From contig NC_009360.1 in assembly GCF_000092065.1 (NCBI RefSeq), positions 372,001-436,000 on the forward strand: DNA of 64,000 bases. Reading direction: 5' to 3'. Positions 36,840 through 46,331 of this stretch are shown here, in pieces; position 1 is the first letter of the stretch; each line of letters starts with the position of its first letter. A program made the position numbers and the translations under genes. The stretch is from Ostreococcus lucimarinus CCE9901 (Eukaryota; Chlorophyta; Mamiellophyceae; Mamiellales; Bathycoccaceae). The notes under the pieces were generated by a model, which saw only the letters and a list, made by a program, of their open reading frames with translations, ran no database searches and was not told where the DNA came from.

Positions 36840-38042
36840 ATGCGCGGCGCGTGCGCCAAGTGCGTCGCGCGGTGCGCGGCGCCGATGTTCGCGCGACGGG
36901 CGCCGTGCGTCGCGCCGCTCGCGTCGGCGCGCGGCGCGCGAACGTCGGCGCCGCGCGTTCAAAGTTTGAATCATCAGCGACACCATCAACGACGCGCGAA
37001 AGCGACGACGACGACGACGAACCGACGCGCGATGACGGCGGTGGCGTCCTCGATCGACGGCCGCGCGGACGCGGCGTCGACGTCGGCGACGTCGATCGCG
37101 AAGGATGCGGATGAACCGCATCTCATCCTCGTCGACGGGTTGAGCTTTGTGTTTCGAGCGTACTACGGTTGGAACGCGCGCGGAAGCGGCGAAGGACTGA
37201 CGAACTCGGCTGGAGAGGATACGTCGGTGTTGTACTCGTACGCGCACACGATATGCTCGCTGTTGGAGCTGAAACCGACGCACTTGGCGGTGTGCATGGA
37301 TGCGAAAGGAAAGACGTTTCGACACGAAATGTTCGTCGAGTACAAGGCGAATCGACCGCCGACGCCGGAGCCGTTATTGGAGCTCATACCGAAGGTCGAG
37401 CAGCTCGTGCGGGACATGGGGGTGCCGTTATTGAGGTTGAGTGGGGTTGAGGCGGACGATATCATCGGTACGGTGAGCAGACGCGCCAGTGATGCGGGCT
37501 TTCGAGTGAGCATTTGCTCGCCGGACAAAGACTTTTATCAGTTGCTCGGGCCGAAGACGAAGATGTTGAAGCCGAGCAAGAGCAGCAAGGGCGATCCGTT
37601 TGATCCGTTCACGGTTGATGATTTCCGAGCGATGCACAACAACGTCATCGAACCCGAGCAATTCATTGATTTTTTGGCCCTCGTCGGGGACAGCGCCGAT
37701 AACATTCCGGGCGTCGAGGGCGTCGGCCCGAAGACGGCGTTGGCGTTGCTCGAACAGTACGGCGACATCGAAAGCGCGCTCGCCAACGCGGCGAACGTCA
37801 AGGGCAAACGCGCGCGCGAGAGTTTATTGAGCGAAAAGGGTGCGGCGAGCGCGGCGCTCTCCAGACGTCTCGTGGAGATTCGTCAAAATTTAACCGTGCC
37901 GTCGCTCAACGAGCCGCTGCTCCCGCTCGACAGCCTTCGCGTGCGCCCGCCCGCTGACGGCGGCGCCGCCGCGACACGCGCTTTCGAGCGCTACGAATTA
38001 GACACCGCCTTCGAACGATGGCGTCGGCTCGCGCTCAGCTAA
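36840..38042 (+). CDS. Organellar 5'-3' exonuclease (polymerase I N-terminal type)
   Basis: The 400-residue protein has an Arg/Ala-rich presequence of about 65 residues. A 5'-3' exonuclease domain follows: LILVDGLSFVFRAYYG, AVCMDAKGKTFRHEMFVEYKANR, GVEADDIIGTVSRRA, SPDKDFYQLL, and the helix-3-turn-helix DNA-binding segment DSADNIPGVEGVGPKTALALL. The acidic metal ligands appear intact. Plants have two such enzymes, OEX1 and OEX2, in mitochondria and plastids for RNA-primer and flap removal. Which organelle is served here is unresolved. TGTAA lies 22 bp after the stop. Confidence 0.85.
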   Translation: MRGACAKCVARCAAPMFARRAPCVAPLASARGARTSAPRVQSLNHQRHHQRRAKATTTTTNRRAMTAVASSIDGRADAASTSATSIAKDADEPHLILVDGLSFVFRAYYGWNARGSGEGLTNSAGEDTSVLYSYAHTICSLLELKPTHLAVCMDAKGKTFRHEMFVEYKANRPPTPEPLLELIPKVEQLVRDMGVPLLRLSGVEADDIIGTVSRRASDAGFRVSICSPDKDFYQLLGPKTKMLKPSKSSKGDPFDPFTVDDFRAMHNNVIEPEQFIDFLALVGDSADNIPGVEGVGPKTALALLEQYGDIESALANAANVKGKRARESLLSEKGAASAALSRRLVEIRQNLTVPSLNEPLLPLDSLRVRPPADGGAAATRAFERYELDTAFERWRRLALS

Positions 38043-38278
38043 TCGCGCGCGGCGGCCTCGTCATGTAATATTTCTACGCTCGTTGTTTAAGCACCCGTCG
38101 CGCGATTTGGGCTCCAACACCCTCTTCAATTTGGGCACCGCGAAACCGCACACACGCGCGCGCACGGCGATCGACGCGCGCGAGTCTCGACGAGACAAGA
38201 AAGAAACCAAGTCTCGAACGCACCGCTCGTCGCGCGTCGACGCGTCGACGCGTGGGTGTCGGCGGTCGCCGCGCGATC

Positions 38279-40111
38279 ATGTCGGACGGCGAGCGCGCCG
38301 GATTGTTGGCGGACGCCGAGACCCCGCAGACGACGAAACACAACTCGCGATGGATCGCGAAGCGATGGCGCGTCTTCGCCGCGCTCGGCGCGGGGGCGTG
38401 CTTGCTCGCGATGGGCGTGGCCACGCGCGCGGCGCGCTCGAACGAAGCCGCGCTCGGCGCGAACGAAGACCAAGTGAAGCGCGAGACGATCGACGCGCGG
38501 CTCAAGTCGGTGTTTGGGATATCGTTAGAAGATTTCGCCGCGCTCGTGAGGGATGAGAACGATGTGCAGATTGCGGGGAAGGAGTTGTACGAGAAGAAGA
38601 AGCAGTATAAGAGGCTGCAGCAGATGGAGCGGGCGTGGGAAAAGACGGAGGCGGCGGCGTTGACGAAGGCGCGGGAGGAAAGAGAGCTCGATGCGGCGTC
38701 TGCGCCGCTGTCGACGCCACAAAGCGATTTGATCAGCGATAGTGAGCCAGTGGAGGCACTCGTAGAGAGTGAAACGCCTGTGGAGTTGGAATCAAGCAAC
38801 AAAACCGCTGACGCCGTTGGCGAGAGGGAGGCGCCAGCAGAAGAGTCGAGCGACGGAGCCGCGGATTCTATCGCCGTACTGAAGCACACGCTCGAAGTGC
38901 CGGTAAAGGTGCTCGCGAGAGAGGATAAGCGACATGCTCGGCGGAAGTTGCGCAGGGGTGTCGAGGCGCAACTGGGCGCCATCGAAGAGTACGACGACAA
39001 CGAGGAAATCGCCGAAGAATCGTCGGCGATTTTGCCCGTGTATTTCCATACGGAGAAGAGCGGTGGAACATCACTCGTGTTGCACACGCTAGAGCTCGTG
39101 AATTCGGACAACGATGACGTGCTCGGTTTGATCAATCGTGTGCGCAGCGAAGACGTCATGCTTGACAAAGATCTGCGTGCGAAACATGCGTTGTGCCCGG
39201 GGAGCGCTATGTTTTTGACGACGGTGTGGAAGGCTGGGACGGTTTGGGAACCGGGACATCCGCGTCCGCTCGAGGATTCGACGCGGGAGAATTGGGAAAA
39301 ATGTCGATTGTTGTCGAGTCATACCGGTCGAGAACTCTTGCGCCGAACAACAGAACTTGAAGCGGAACTCGGACTATCACGTCCAAAGATTCTCATGGGC
39401 ATGTTCCGCGACCCCGCGGAGTATGAACAAGCAGCATGGCGAAGCGAGCTGTTCATGTATCACGATCTTCGCGCCAAACTTGGCTGGGGAAAGCTCGCGC
39501 AAACCCCACTCGGATCCGCGCTCACTCAGGAAGAGCTGAAGGACTTCGGAGCCGACAGCAAGTTCGCCAAAATCATGCTCGAGGATCACTGCAAAGCCGG
39601 CTTGGATAAGAACTTCCAAACGAAGAAGTTACTCGAGGATAAGTGGACGTCCATGAAGGACAACCACGACGCCATCATGGCGCTTGCGAAAGAGCGAGTG
39701 ATGGAGCTTGATTGGGTCGGTTTGACGCATCGCTTCGACGAAAGCGCGTGCGTGCTCGCGTATACTTTGCGAAGACAGCCGCTATCGACGAGTGATAGCA
39801 ACTACGACAGAGGAAGTTTGTTGCCGGCGACGCTCAGGGCCAACCACCCGCACAGCGGCGATCATAGTGAAGGAGCCATGGATCCAGGGCTGAAAGCGAA
39901 GCTGTACGAGTGCAACGACTTAGATGCCGCGGTTTTCAAGCTCGCAGAGACCCGCTTTGAGGCAAAGAAAACCGAGATGATGGAAACCTTACAACGGGCA
40001 ATATCGGCGAGCGAACAGCTGAGGCCGATTCGCGGCGGCGGCGAGCACCAGATGTTGGATCCGAAACCGTACATCGATTGCATGCATCAAGCTGGGATGG
40101 GAGCAGCGTGA
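38279..40111 (+). CDS. Type II membrane sulfotransferase-like protein
   Basis: The 610-residue protein has a short cytosolic tail and a signal-anchor at 32-49. A roughly 200-residue charged stem includes a coiled-coil stretch (KKKQYKRLQQMERAWEKTEAA) and acidic low complexity. The luminal domain starts near 253 with YFHTEKSGGTSLVLHTLE, which resembles the 5'-phosphosulfate loop of Golgi carbohydrate sulfotransferases (PKTGGTS). Later, MGMFRDPAEYEQAAWRSEL resembles the 3'-phosphate RDP motif, and GLTHRFDESACVLAYTL is another family-like motif. The predicted role is sulfation of glycans or proteins in the Golgi. The acceptor is unknown. A lysine immediately before the SGGTS motif is present. The gene ends with three successive stops (TGA TAA TAG). 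Confidence 0.7.
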   Translation: MSDGERAGLLADAETPQTTKHNSRWIAKRWRVFAALGAGACLLAMGVATRAARSNEAALGANEDQVKRETIDARLKSVFGISLEDFAALVRDENDVQIAGKELYEKKKQYKRLQQMERAWEKTEAAALTKAREERELDAASAPLSTPQSDLISDSEPVEALVESETPVELESSNKTADAVGEREAPAEESSDGAADSIAVLKHTLEVPVKVLAREDKRHARRKLRRGVEAQLGAIEEYDDNEEIAEESSAILPVYFHTEKSGGTSLVLHTLELVNSDNDDVLGLINRVRSEDVMLDKDLRAKHALCPGSAMFLTTVWKAGTVWEPGHPRPLEDSTRENWEKCRLLSSHTGRELLRRTTELEAELGLSRPKILMGMFRDPAEYEQAAWRSELFMYHDLRAKLGWGKLAQTPLGSALTQEELKDFGADSKFAKIMLEDHCKAGLDKNFQTKKLLEDKWTSMKDNHDAIMALAKERVMELDWVGLTHRFDESACVLAYTLRRQPLSTSDSNYDRGSLLPATLRANHPHSGDHSEGAMDPGLKAKLYECNDLDAAVFKLAETRFEAKKTEMMETLQRAISASEQLRPIRGGGEHQMLDPKPYIDCMHQAGMGAA

Positions 40112-40157
40112 TAATAGACTAGCAAGTGTAATCAACGGGCTAAAATCTAAATAGCTA

Positions 40158-43100
40158 CTAGCAAATTTCGAGTGACTTGAGCGGCGTTGCAGCCGTCGCT
40201 TGCGCTGGTTTGAAATTCAAGAGCGTTTGAAGTCGAGTCTTTGACTGCGCCGAAAGCTGTCCCACGACGCTGCGGAACGGGTCCGCGCACGCTGCAGCTA
40301 GCCTCACCAAGATCGAGGACGCTAATGTACCGCATGTTGTGTCGATAGCCCTATCTGGTATTCCTTCAGGCGAAGTGACATCGACCGCGATGGCGAGGAA
40401 GATAGCGAGCGACGTCAAGCACATCTTGTCGTCCTTCTCATCTTTCAGTAAAAGGAAAGCGGCAGCCCAAGTCTGTAAGCTTTCAGTCACAAAATCCATT
40501 GAATCCAAACTCTTTGCGACGCCGTCGATCTTTTTGGCGTAGAATTTCCGAATTACCGAGCGCGCACACCCGGCAAGAGTGTGTCCAGTCATCGTCAACG
40601 CCAGAAGCATCACATCAGAATCGGCCAGGCGTATCCCTCGAAGCGCACTGAGACGATACTTTGCTAGAGATGGGTCGGTGAATAAATGCTGCATCAAAGC
40701 ATCGACACGCGTCGCTGCTCGTTTACTTCTCTTAGCTAGACGCAAAGACGTAATCATCATTTTGCAGAAAGCGTCTTCGCCCGCCGCACCCTGGCACATG
40801 ATGTCGGCCAACAAGTTGGCGGTGTCCCAAAGCGCAATTGGCTGGATCTTGTCGCACGCAGTTAGAGCTTCGATGAAACATGCAACTTCGGTGAACACAT
40901 CTTCGCTGCTCGCATGTAGCGTCACCGCGTCACGTATGACGGCGATTTCGCTCGGAAGAAGGCCATATATTTGGCGAGAAATGAGGTTTTTCGCCGCACG
41001 AAGTGCGTGTATCACGTGAGACTTTGAAGGCAGACGAGGCGTCCCGAAGCCACAAATGATTGCCTTAAAGCAAAGTTGACGAACCAACTCGTGATTATCT
41101 GTTTGCTCTTGTACAATGGTGGAGATCGCAAAGATGATTGCCATCATCTCGTCGTCGGAGAACTGCTCGTTCGGATTTCGAACAGCGGCGATCCATTTCG
41201 CATTCATCGACATCAAAACGTCTTCAGGTATCACCGACGGAGCACTGGATGTGATTCTCGCAATACTCACAACGAGCGTATTTCTGGCTTGCGTTGCGAC
41301 AGTTTCGTTACACTCTTTGCCGCATAGAATCTTAGAGGTCCCCTCCTGCCAGTCGCGTGCAATCTTTGTCGCCACATTGGCCAGTCGTTGAGTCATAGCG
41401 GTGTCGTCGCCCGTGATACCACTCGTAAGCGCGCTCGAAACCAGGCGTAACAATGCTACAAACGCCTCCAGAGATGCATTACTCGCATCGGTCGCTCGCA
41501 TAGCTGATACAAGTTGGGCCTGGTATTGCTCCAAGACAAACGTCGCTCGACAATCCACATCTGCGACAGAGTCCGGATCCTCATCTTGTGCCCAAAGATC
41601 CATCAAGTTTGAGAACATCTCTAGACCTGGTGCGTGAAGCGCCATGACTGGGGACACCGAAAGCCGATATGCGACGTCAAACGCAGATTGGGAGTGCAAG
41701 GCAAGCCATTGGTCACCCGCGCCGGCGGTGGCGCTTCGTCGAGCCGCAGCGAGATTTCTGTGCTCAATTTCCTCGCCCACAAAGGACGGCACTTGCGATA
41801 GCAGCTGTGCTGCAAATAAACGCGTGCTCAATTTCGGCGCACCGCGCTCAATATCACGAGAAGCCCTGTCATCGAATGCACGAAGATCGACATCGCCACC
41901 GCCGTCATCGTCATCGTCATACGAGATGGACGCGACATTTTTCTCTGGACTCGCAGAGTATAAGGCCACGTTCGATAGATTCGTCATGCCTTCGCCTGGT
42001 CTAAGACGGCATACGTCTCTTACGAAGAGTTCTACGCAGCGCTCAATCGTTCGACGAGTTTTGGGGTCACTCTCGCGATCCAAAACAATTAGGAGTTCGG
42101 CGTCCAACCCAGACAGAGACGCCACGTTCGAGCTGTCTCGCTCGAGTAAATGTCTAAGCATCGACATTACCGCCTTTGTTGTCGATGAATCCGTCGCTGT
42201 TTTTAACATCACTCGAAGGTCCGCCAGAAGCGCGCGTCCTCGCTTCGTTCTCGGAGTGAAGGTCGCGATATGCTGCAAAAACACAGTAGACTCCAGGTTC
42301 GCTGCGGGTTCGTCGCTTTCGCCAAGAATTTCAATCAACGATTCTGCACGCTTGAATATGAGAGAATCGTGATCCAAGTCTGGGCCAATGGCCGATACAG
42401 CCGTATTCACTAAGCGCGCTGCGGTGACACGAGTCAGCACTCCGTTATCTTCGTCCATCAAGAACGGTGCGTCTGCCAACGCGAGGGCTAAATTGACGCT
42501 GTCTTCGGCGTCCCTCACAAAACTCTGACCAGTGTGTGAACCAATTACGCATATTCCATGCGCTGACCATATATGTGACGAACGAGTGTGATCAACCTGC
42601 ATGCTCATCTGCAGTAAATTTGTGATCGCGGGCGTGCACGCCTGTCTCAGCGCCATTGCGCCAGCGTTGCGGAACGTCGCAGCGATGGACAAAGCCGCGA
42701 TGTTTCGCGCCGACGTGTCTGCTGGCAGCGTGAGCAGGTCTTTCGATACTCGGATAGTTTCACCAACGAGACTATCAGAATCTGGATGAAGCGCATTTGC
42801 ATAAGCTGTGATTTCTGCAATAGCGCGCCAGTGTTGCGTTGATGAAAACTCGGCATAGCGAATGACATTCGCCACCTTTTTGAACTGAGACATTATCACG
42901 GAGTCTTGAGTCTTCGTGTTCTCGACGATGTGTTTCACAGCCGAGAGGACATCGGCGCTCAACAAAGTAAGCATCGTCACGCGCTCGTTGTACTCGTCGA
43001 TTCCATCCGATTTCGTCCTTCGAGACTTGAATGGCGAGCCCAGTGCACTCAGTGCTTTGCTCTGAATGACGTCGATGGCGTTTTGCTTTTTCGGTATAAA

Positions 43101-45470
43101 AACACCTTGCTCGCACAGTTCGCGCGCGTCAGACGGTGTATCGATCACTCGATGAGCGGTGTTGAGAAAGTGATGCAAGATGCCCATGCGCAGCTCTGGC
43201 GATGCCGTGAACACTCGAGCCATTTGTAAGCCCTGCGCCTGTCGCGTCGCTGCTCGCATAGATCGCGCTTTAGGATATGCATGCGTTTCAGACAAACCAA
43301 TCCAGACGCGTGGATGAGGCGAGTCAGCCGATCCTTCGAAGGTGTGTAACTCATCCAAGTTGACATCAGAATTTGTCGGCCAAGGTCCGAGATGCGAGTC
43401 TTCTGTGCTTAGTTGCGCCTTCAGAAAGTTCTCTGGTTGACGTTCATCGATTTGCGCCGAAGACCGCGAAGCTGTTTGACACAGTGCCACGATTCGACCG
43501 TGCAACTCGCTGTAAAATCCCGTATCCTCGACCGAGTTGAGAAGTTCAAACATTCTAAACCGAAACAATGACTTTGCACGCTCGTCGGCAACAGAAATTT
43601 GTCTAGCGCTTAGTATGCGTTCCGTAGCCGTGATGCCCGAAAGCAGCAGAGGTATGAGACTCGACGATTCACTTTGTTTCCCTATGAGCCATGCAGACAG
43701 GGCTTCGGCGGCGGCAGCGGCGGCGTATATCTCGCCTGGTTCGCCCTCAACTCCACTTTCCACGACTGCGTCGAACGTTGCAGTCAGCGCGAACTTGATC
43801 GAAACGCCGCACATCTCAGACGCCACAGTGGCACCGGAACCGACAAGACACGCGGAGATGACGATCCATCCACCTTCGCGCACGCGTGCGCTTCCTGGTC
43901 CCGTCGCGCACTTGATACCAAGTGCAACCGCATCACGAAGTATATTCGACGGTAAGCCGCACGTGAACTCGGCACCAATCGAGACTAAGGTGGCGATGTG
44001 AAACGCCGCGCCGCACGCCGTGAGCGAATCGGCTTCATCTACCGCAGCAACAAGCGCCTTCAATTGTGCCATCGCCTCAAGAAGCTGCGCAACAAACTTG
44101 GTCGGACACGCAAGCGCAAGCGCGCGTAGCGCCAATGCGGCTTCGGCTTGAACGTTGCGGTCACCATGCGAGAGTGCTTTCACGATTGACTGCAAAGTTG
44201 GCGCCCAAAGTTCGTCATCCACGCTCCCGATGACTTCAATAGCATCCTTCGCGGTGCGCGCGGCTATCAGTAATCGACAAGCGTCAGTTGATGACAACGC
44301 TTCGATAGATGTCGCAAGAGTCGAACGAAGACTCGCTTCGTCTGCTTTTGCCAAGCATCCAACCCGAATAATGTAAATAGCGCACGCGCAGGCGTGTGGA
44401 TCGTCGTCCAGCGCATGCGAAAGCAGCGTCTTCACTGTGAATCCAACGACTTCGTGATGATCAGTGATACCGCCGCGCACGGATCTATTTATGAATGAAA
44501 TCCACGCGCGCGAAACACCGAGACACACGCGCTGATTCATCAAAGAACGCTCACGGCATGCGTTCATGAATGGGCCGTACAGAAACGTGCTCACCGCTCT
44601 CGCAAAGCGCGGTTCGCCAGAACTATCCTCGTTGTTCATTCGATCTTCGACCGAAACAGTCGCGCAAGCTAGAATCACGCTAGCGAGCGCGCCTGAAGCC
44701 GCATCTCGCACGCGCGCGCTATCGTCTTTCAGCGCGTGTAAGATTCGATCGACGACACCCGTGATGTCCAAATCGCTCGCGGATACAACGCCTTTTTCCT
44801 TGGACGCCGCCCACGCCAGCGCAAGAGCACCGATCGCGTCTACGAATGCCGCACGCACGCCCTTTGATCTATCGTGCTCCGACCGCACGAGCGTTTTATA
44901 CACCGCGGCGATACCTTTCCCGTCTAGCCCGCCCGCCGACTTCTCGCACGTCGCCGCAAGAAATCGCAACGCCGCGCGTCGACATCGCGCGTCATCATTC
45001 GGTCTCACACTCGCGCATGCCGCCCGTGCGTACGCCGACGCATTCCCAGACAATTTATCCCCAAACTTCTCGCCCAGTCGCATCAGCGCCTTAAACGCCG
45101 ACGCTTTTGCGAACGCCGTCGATTTCGAAGTCGTCGCCGCGTCCAACAGCTCGTTCGCCCGAGAATACAACGACCCACCATCCGTCGCCTCGTACAGCGC
45201 CCCAAGCGTCATCGACGCCCGCGTCGCCGACATCTCACCCTCTGGTCGCACCACGCACGCAACCAGCGCGTCCTCGGTCGCGCGAAGCGCGCGCACGGCG
45301 TCGTTTTTATCGCGCGCGTGCTCGATGAGTCCAGCCATCGCGTCAAACCTTTCGCGCGATTTCGCCGACGCCGACGTCGAAGTCGACGTTTGCGCGACAC
45401 CGCGTGCGAGGGCATGAGCGATGGCGTCGAGACCGTCCGCGAGCGCCGTCGGCGCGCTCGGCGTCGACAT
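40158..45470 (-). CDS. HEATR5/SWEETIE/Laa1-like HEAT-repeat protein
   Basis: The 1770-residue all-helical protein has no enzymatic motif. The N-terminal 400 residues are typical of HEATR5 proteins: TLGALYEATDGGSLYSRANELLDAA, AFKALMRLGEKFGDKL, VDRILHALKDDSARVRDAASGALASVI. HEAT repeats continue throughout. Members are yeast Laa1, animal HEATR5A/B and plant SWEETIE. Laa1 and HEATR5B associate with the AP-1/clathrin adaptor at the trans-Golgi and endosomes. SWEETIE affects carbohydrate metabolism and growth. An acidic loop (YDDDDDGGGDVDLRAFDD) occurs at about residue 1190. It is somewhat shorter than animal and plant relatives. No intron is needed. Confidence 0.72.
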   Translation of the reverse strand: MSTPSAPTALADGLDAIAHALARGVAQTSTSTSASAKSRERFDAMAGLIEHARDKNDAVRALRATEDALVACVVRPEGEMSATRASMTLGALYEATDGGSLYSRANELLDAATTSKSTAFAKASAFKALMRLGEKFGDKLSGNASAYARAACASVRPNDDARCRRAALRFLAATCEKSAGGLDGKGIAAVYKTLVRSEHDRSKGVRAAFVDAIGALALAWAASKEKGVVSASDLDITGVVDRILHALKDDSARVRDAASGALASVILACATVSVEDRMNNEDSSGEPRFARAVSTFLYGPFMNACRERSLMNQRVCLGVSRAWISFINRSVRGGITDHHEVVGFTVKTLLSHALDDDPHACACAIYIIRVGCLAKADEASLRSTLATSIEALSSTDACRLLIAARTAKDAIEVIGSVDDELWAPTLQSIVKALSHGDRNVQAEAALALRALALACPTKFVAQLLEAMAQLKALVAAVDEADSLTACGAAFHIATLVSIGAEFTCGLPSNILRDAVALGIKCATGPGSARVREGGWIVISACLVGSGATVASEMCGVSIKFALTATFDAVVESGVEGEPGEIYAAAAAAEALSAWLIGKQSESSSLIPLLLSGITATERILSARQISVADERAKSLFRFRMFELLNSVEDTGFYSELHGRIVALCQTASRSSAQIDERQPENFLKAQLSTEDSHLGPWPTNSDVNLDELHTFEGSADSPHPRVWIGLSETHAYPKARSMRAATRQAQGLQMARVFTASPELRMGILHHFLNTAHRVIDTPSDARELCEQGVFIPKKQNAIDVIQSKALSALGSPFKSRRTKSDGIDEYNERVTMLTLLSADVLSAVKHIVENTKTQDSVIMSQFKKVANVIRYAEFSSTQHWRAIAEITAYANALHPDSDSLVGETIRVSKDLLTLPADTSARNIAALSIAATFRNAGAMALRQACTPAITNLLQMSMQVDHTRSSHIWSAHGICVIGSHTGQSFVRDAEDSVNLALALADAPFLMDEDNGVLTRVTAARLVNTAVSAIGPDLDHDSLIFKRAESLIEILGESDEPAANLESTVFLQHIATFTPRTKRGRALLADLRVMLKTATDSSTTKAVMSMLRHLLERDSSNVASLSGLDAELLIVLDRESDPKTRRTIERCVELFVRDVCRLRPGEGMTNLSNVALYSASPEKNVASISYDDDDDGGGDVDLRAFDDRASRDIERGAPKLSTRLFAAQLLSQVPSFVGEEIEHRNLAAARRSATAGAGDQWLALHSQSAFDVAYRLSVSPVMALHAPGLEMFSNLMDLWAQDEDPDSVADVDCRATFVLEQYQAQLVSAMRATDASNASLEAFVALLRLVSSALTSGITGDDTAMTQRLANVATKIARDWQEGTSKILCGKECNETVATQARNTLVVSIARITSSAPSVIPEDVLMSMNAKWIAAVRNPNEQFSDDEMMAIIFAISTIVQEQTDNHELVRQLCFKAIICGFGTPRLPSKSHVIHALRAAKNLISRQIYGLLPSEIAVIRDAVTLHASSEDVFTEVACFIEALTACDKIQPIALWDTANLLADIMCQGAAGEDAFCKMMITSLRLAKRSKRAATRVDALMQHLFTDPSLAKYRLSALRGIRLADSDVMLLALTMTGHTLAGCARSVIRKFYAKKIDGVAKSLDSMDFVTESLQTWAAAFLLLKDEKDDKMCLTSLAIFLAIAVDVTSPEGIPDRAIDTTCGTLASSILVRLAAACADPFRSVVGQLSAQSKTRLQTLLNFKPAQATAATPLKSLEIC

Positions 45471-45623
45471 CGCTCAGCAATGCGGGTTCGACCCGAGCGT
45501 GTGGCGGTTGTGTCGATATTCGCCGGATGGACGGCATAATTCGACCCGCGTCGTCGAGGAGAGGACGAGGCGCGAGCCCAGACGCGCAAAGACGCTCGAT
45601 AAAAATACACACACTGCACCGCG

Positions 45624-46247
45624 ATGGCCACGCGACAGACCTACGTCATCGTCGTCAACTCTGACATACCGGGGAGCGGGCTGCAGGAAATTCTTGGGCT
45701 GCTCTGCAATCACAACAAACACCTGGAAAGCGTCGGTAACTCGGTGGATGCGTCGCCGTTCATCGACGTGAAGACTGCGTTCATCTCTAAGAAGCTCTCT
45801 GGCACGCACTCGTGGTGGGACGTCGATCGTAAGATGGATTGGAAGATTCACAACGTCGACGTCGTCGTTTGCACACAAGCAAGTCGCCGAGAAATGGGAG
45901 CAAAATGGCTGCATCACGCCGGGATGCGGTGGATTGCGGAACAAGATCTCGGGAAGACCGTTGATGTCGTAAGTCGAGTATTCGCGAAAATTCAGGACAT
46001 CGACATCGACTCGGAAGCGTACCTCGATGTGTCTGGCGGCGCTCGCGACGACGCGTTCGCGGTTCGAGAGATCTTTCGAAGAACCGAACACTGTCGCGGT
46101 CACTGGCTGAACGCGGATGAGGTTCAGGACGTTTCGACTCCAGATAAAAAGAAGGCCAACACGACGACAAAACGGACGAAAAGTCGAGAAGAGCGAGAAT
46201 CGTTGCGACCGTCGTTTCGACCGAGTTTCCAGCCATCGTTTCGATGA
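45624..46247 (+). CDS. Orphan protein of unknown function with PSF-repeat tail
   Basis: The 207-residue protein opens with a hydrophobic beta strand (QTYVIVVNSDIPGSG). An alpha/beta-looking segment follows, with FIDVKTAFISKKLSGTHSWWDVDRKMDWKIHNVDVVVCTQAS, then a helical region and a Lys/Arg-rich linker. The end is a three-fold repeat PSFRPSFQPSFR. I recognise no family. The ordered core of about 160 residues and lower CpG than the flanking promoter support a real gene. It is divergent from the HEATR5-like gene (153 bp between ATGs) and convergent with BRF1. Confidence 0.6.
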   Translation: MATRQTYVIVVNSDIPGSGLQEILGLLCNHNKHLESVGNSVDASPFIDVKTAFISKKLSGTHSWWDVDRKMDWKIHNVDVVVCTQASRREMGAKWLHHAGMRWIAEQDLGKTVDVVSRVFAKIQDIDIDSEAYLDVSGGARDDAFAVREIFRRTEHCRGHWLNADEVQDVSTPDKKKANTTTKRTKSREERESLRPSFRPSFQPSFR

Positions 46248-46331
46248 ATCTTTCGTACGACTTTTGTTTTTCCTACAACTCTGTTTGGCTAATCATCATG
46301 GTACATTTCATCTACGTTGTCGTTACTGTGT

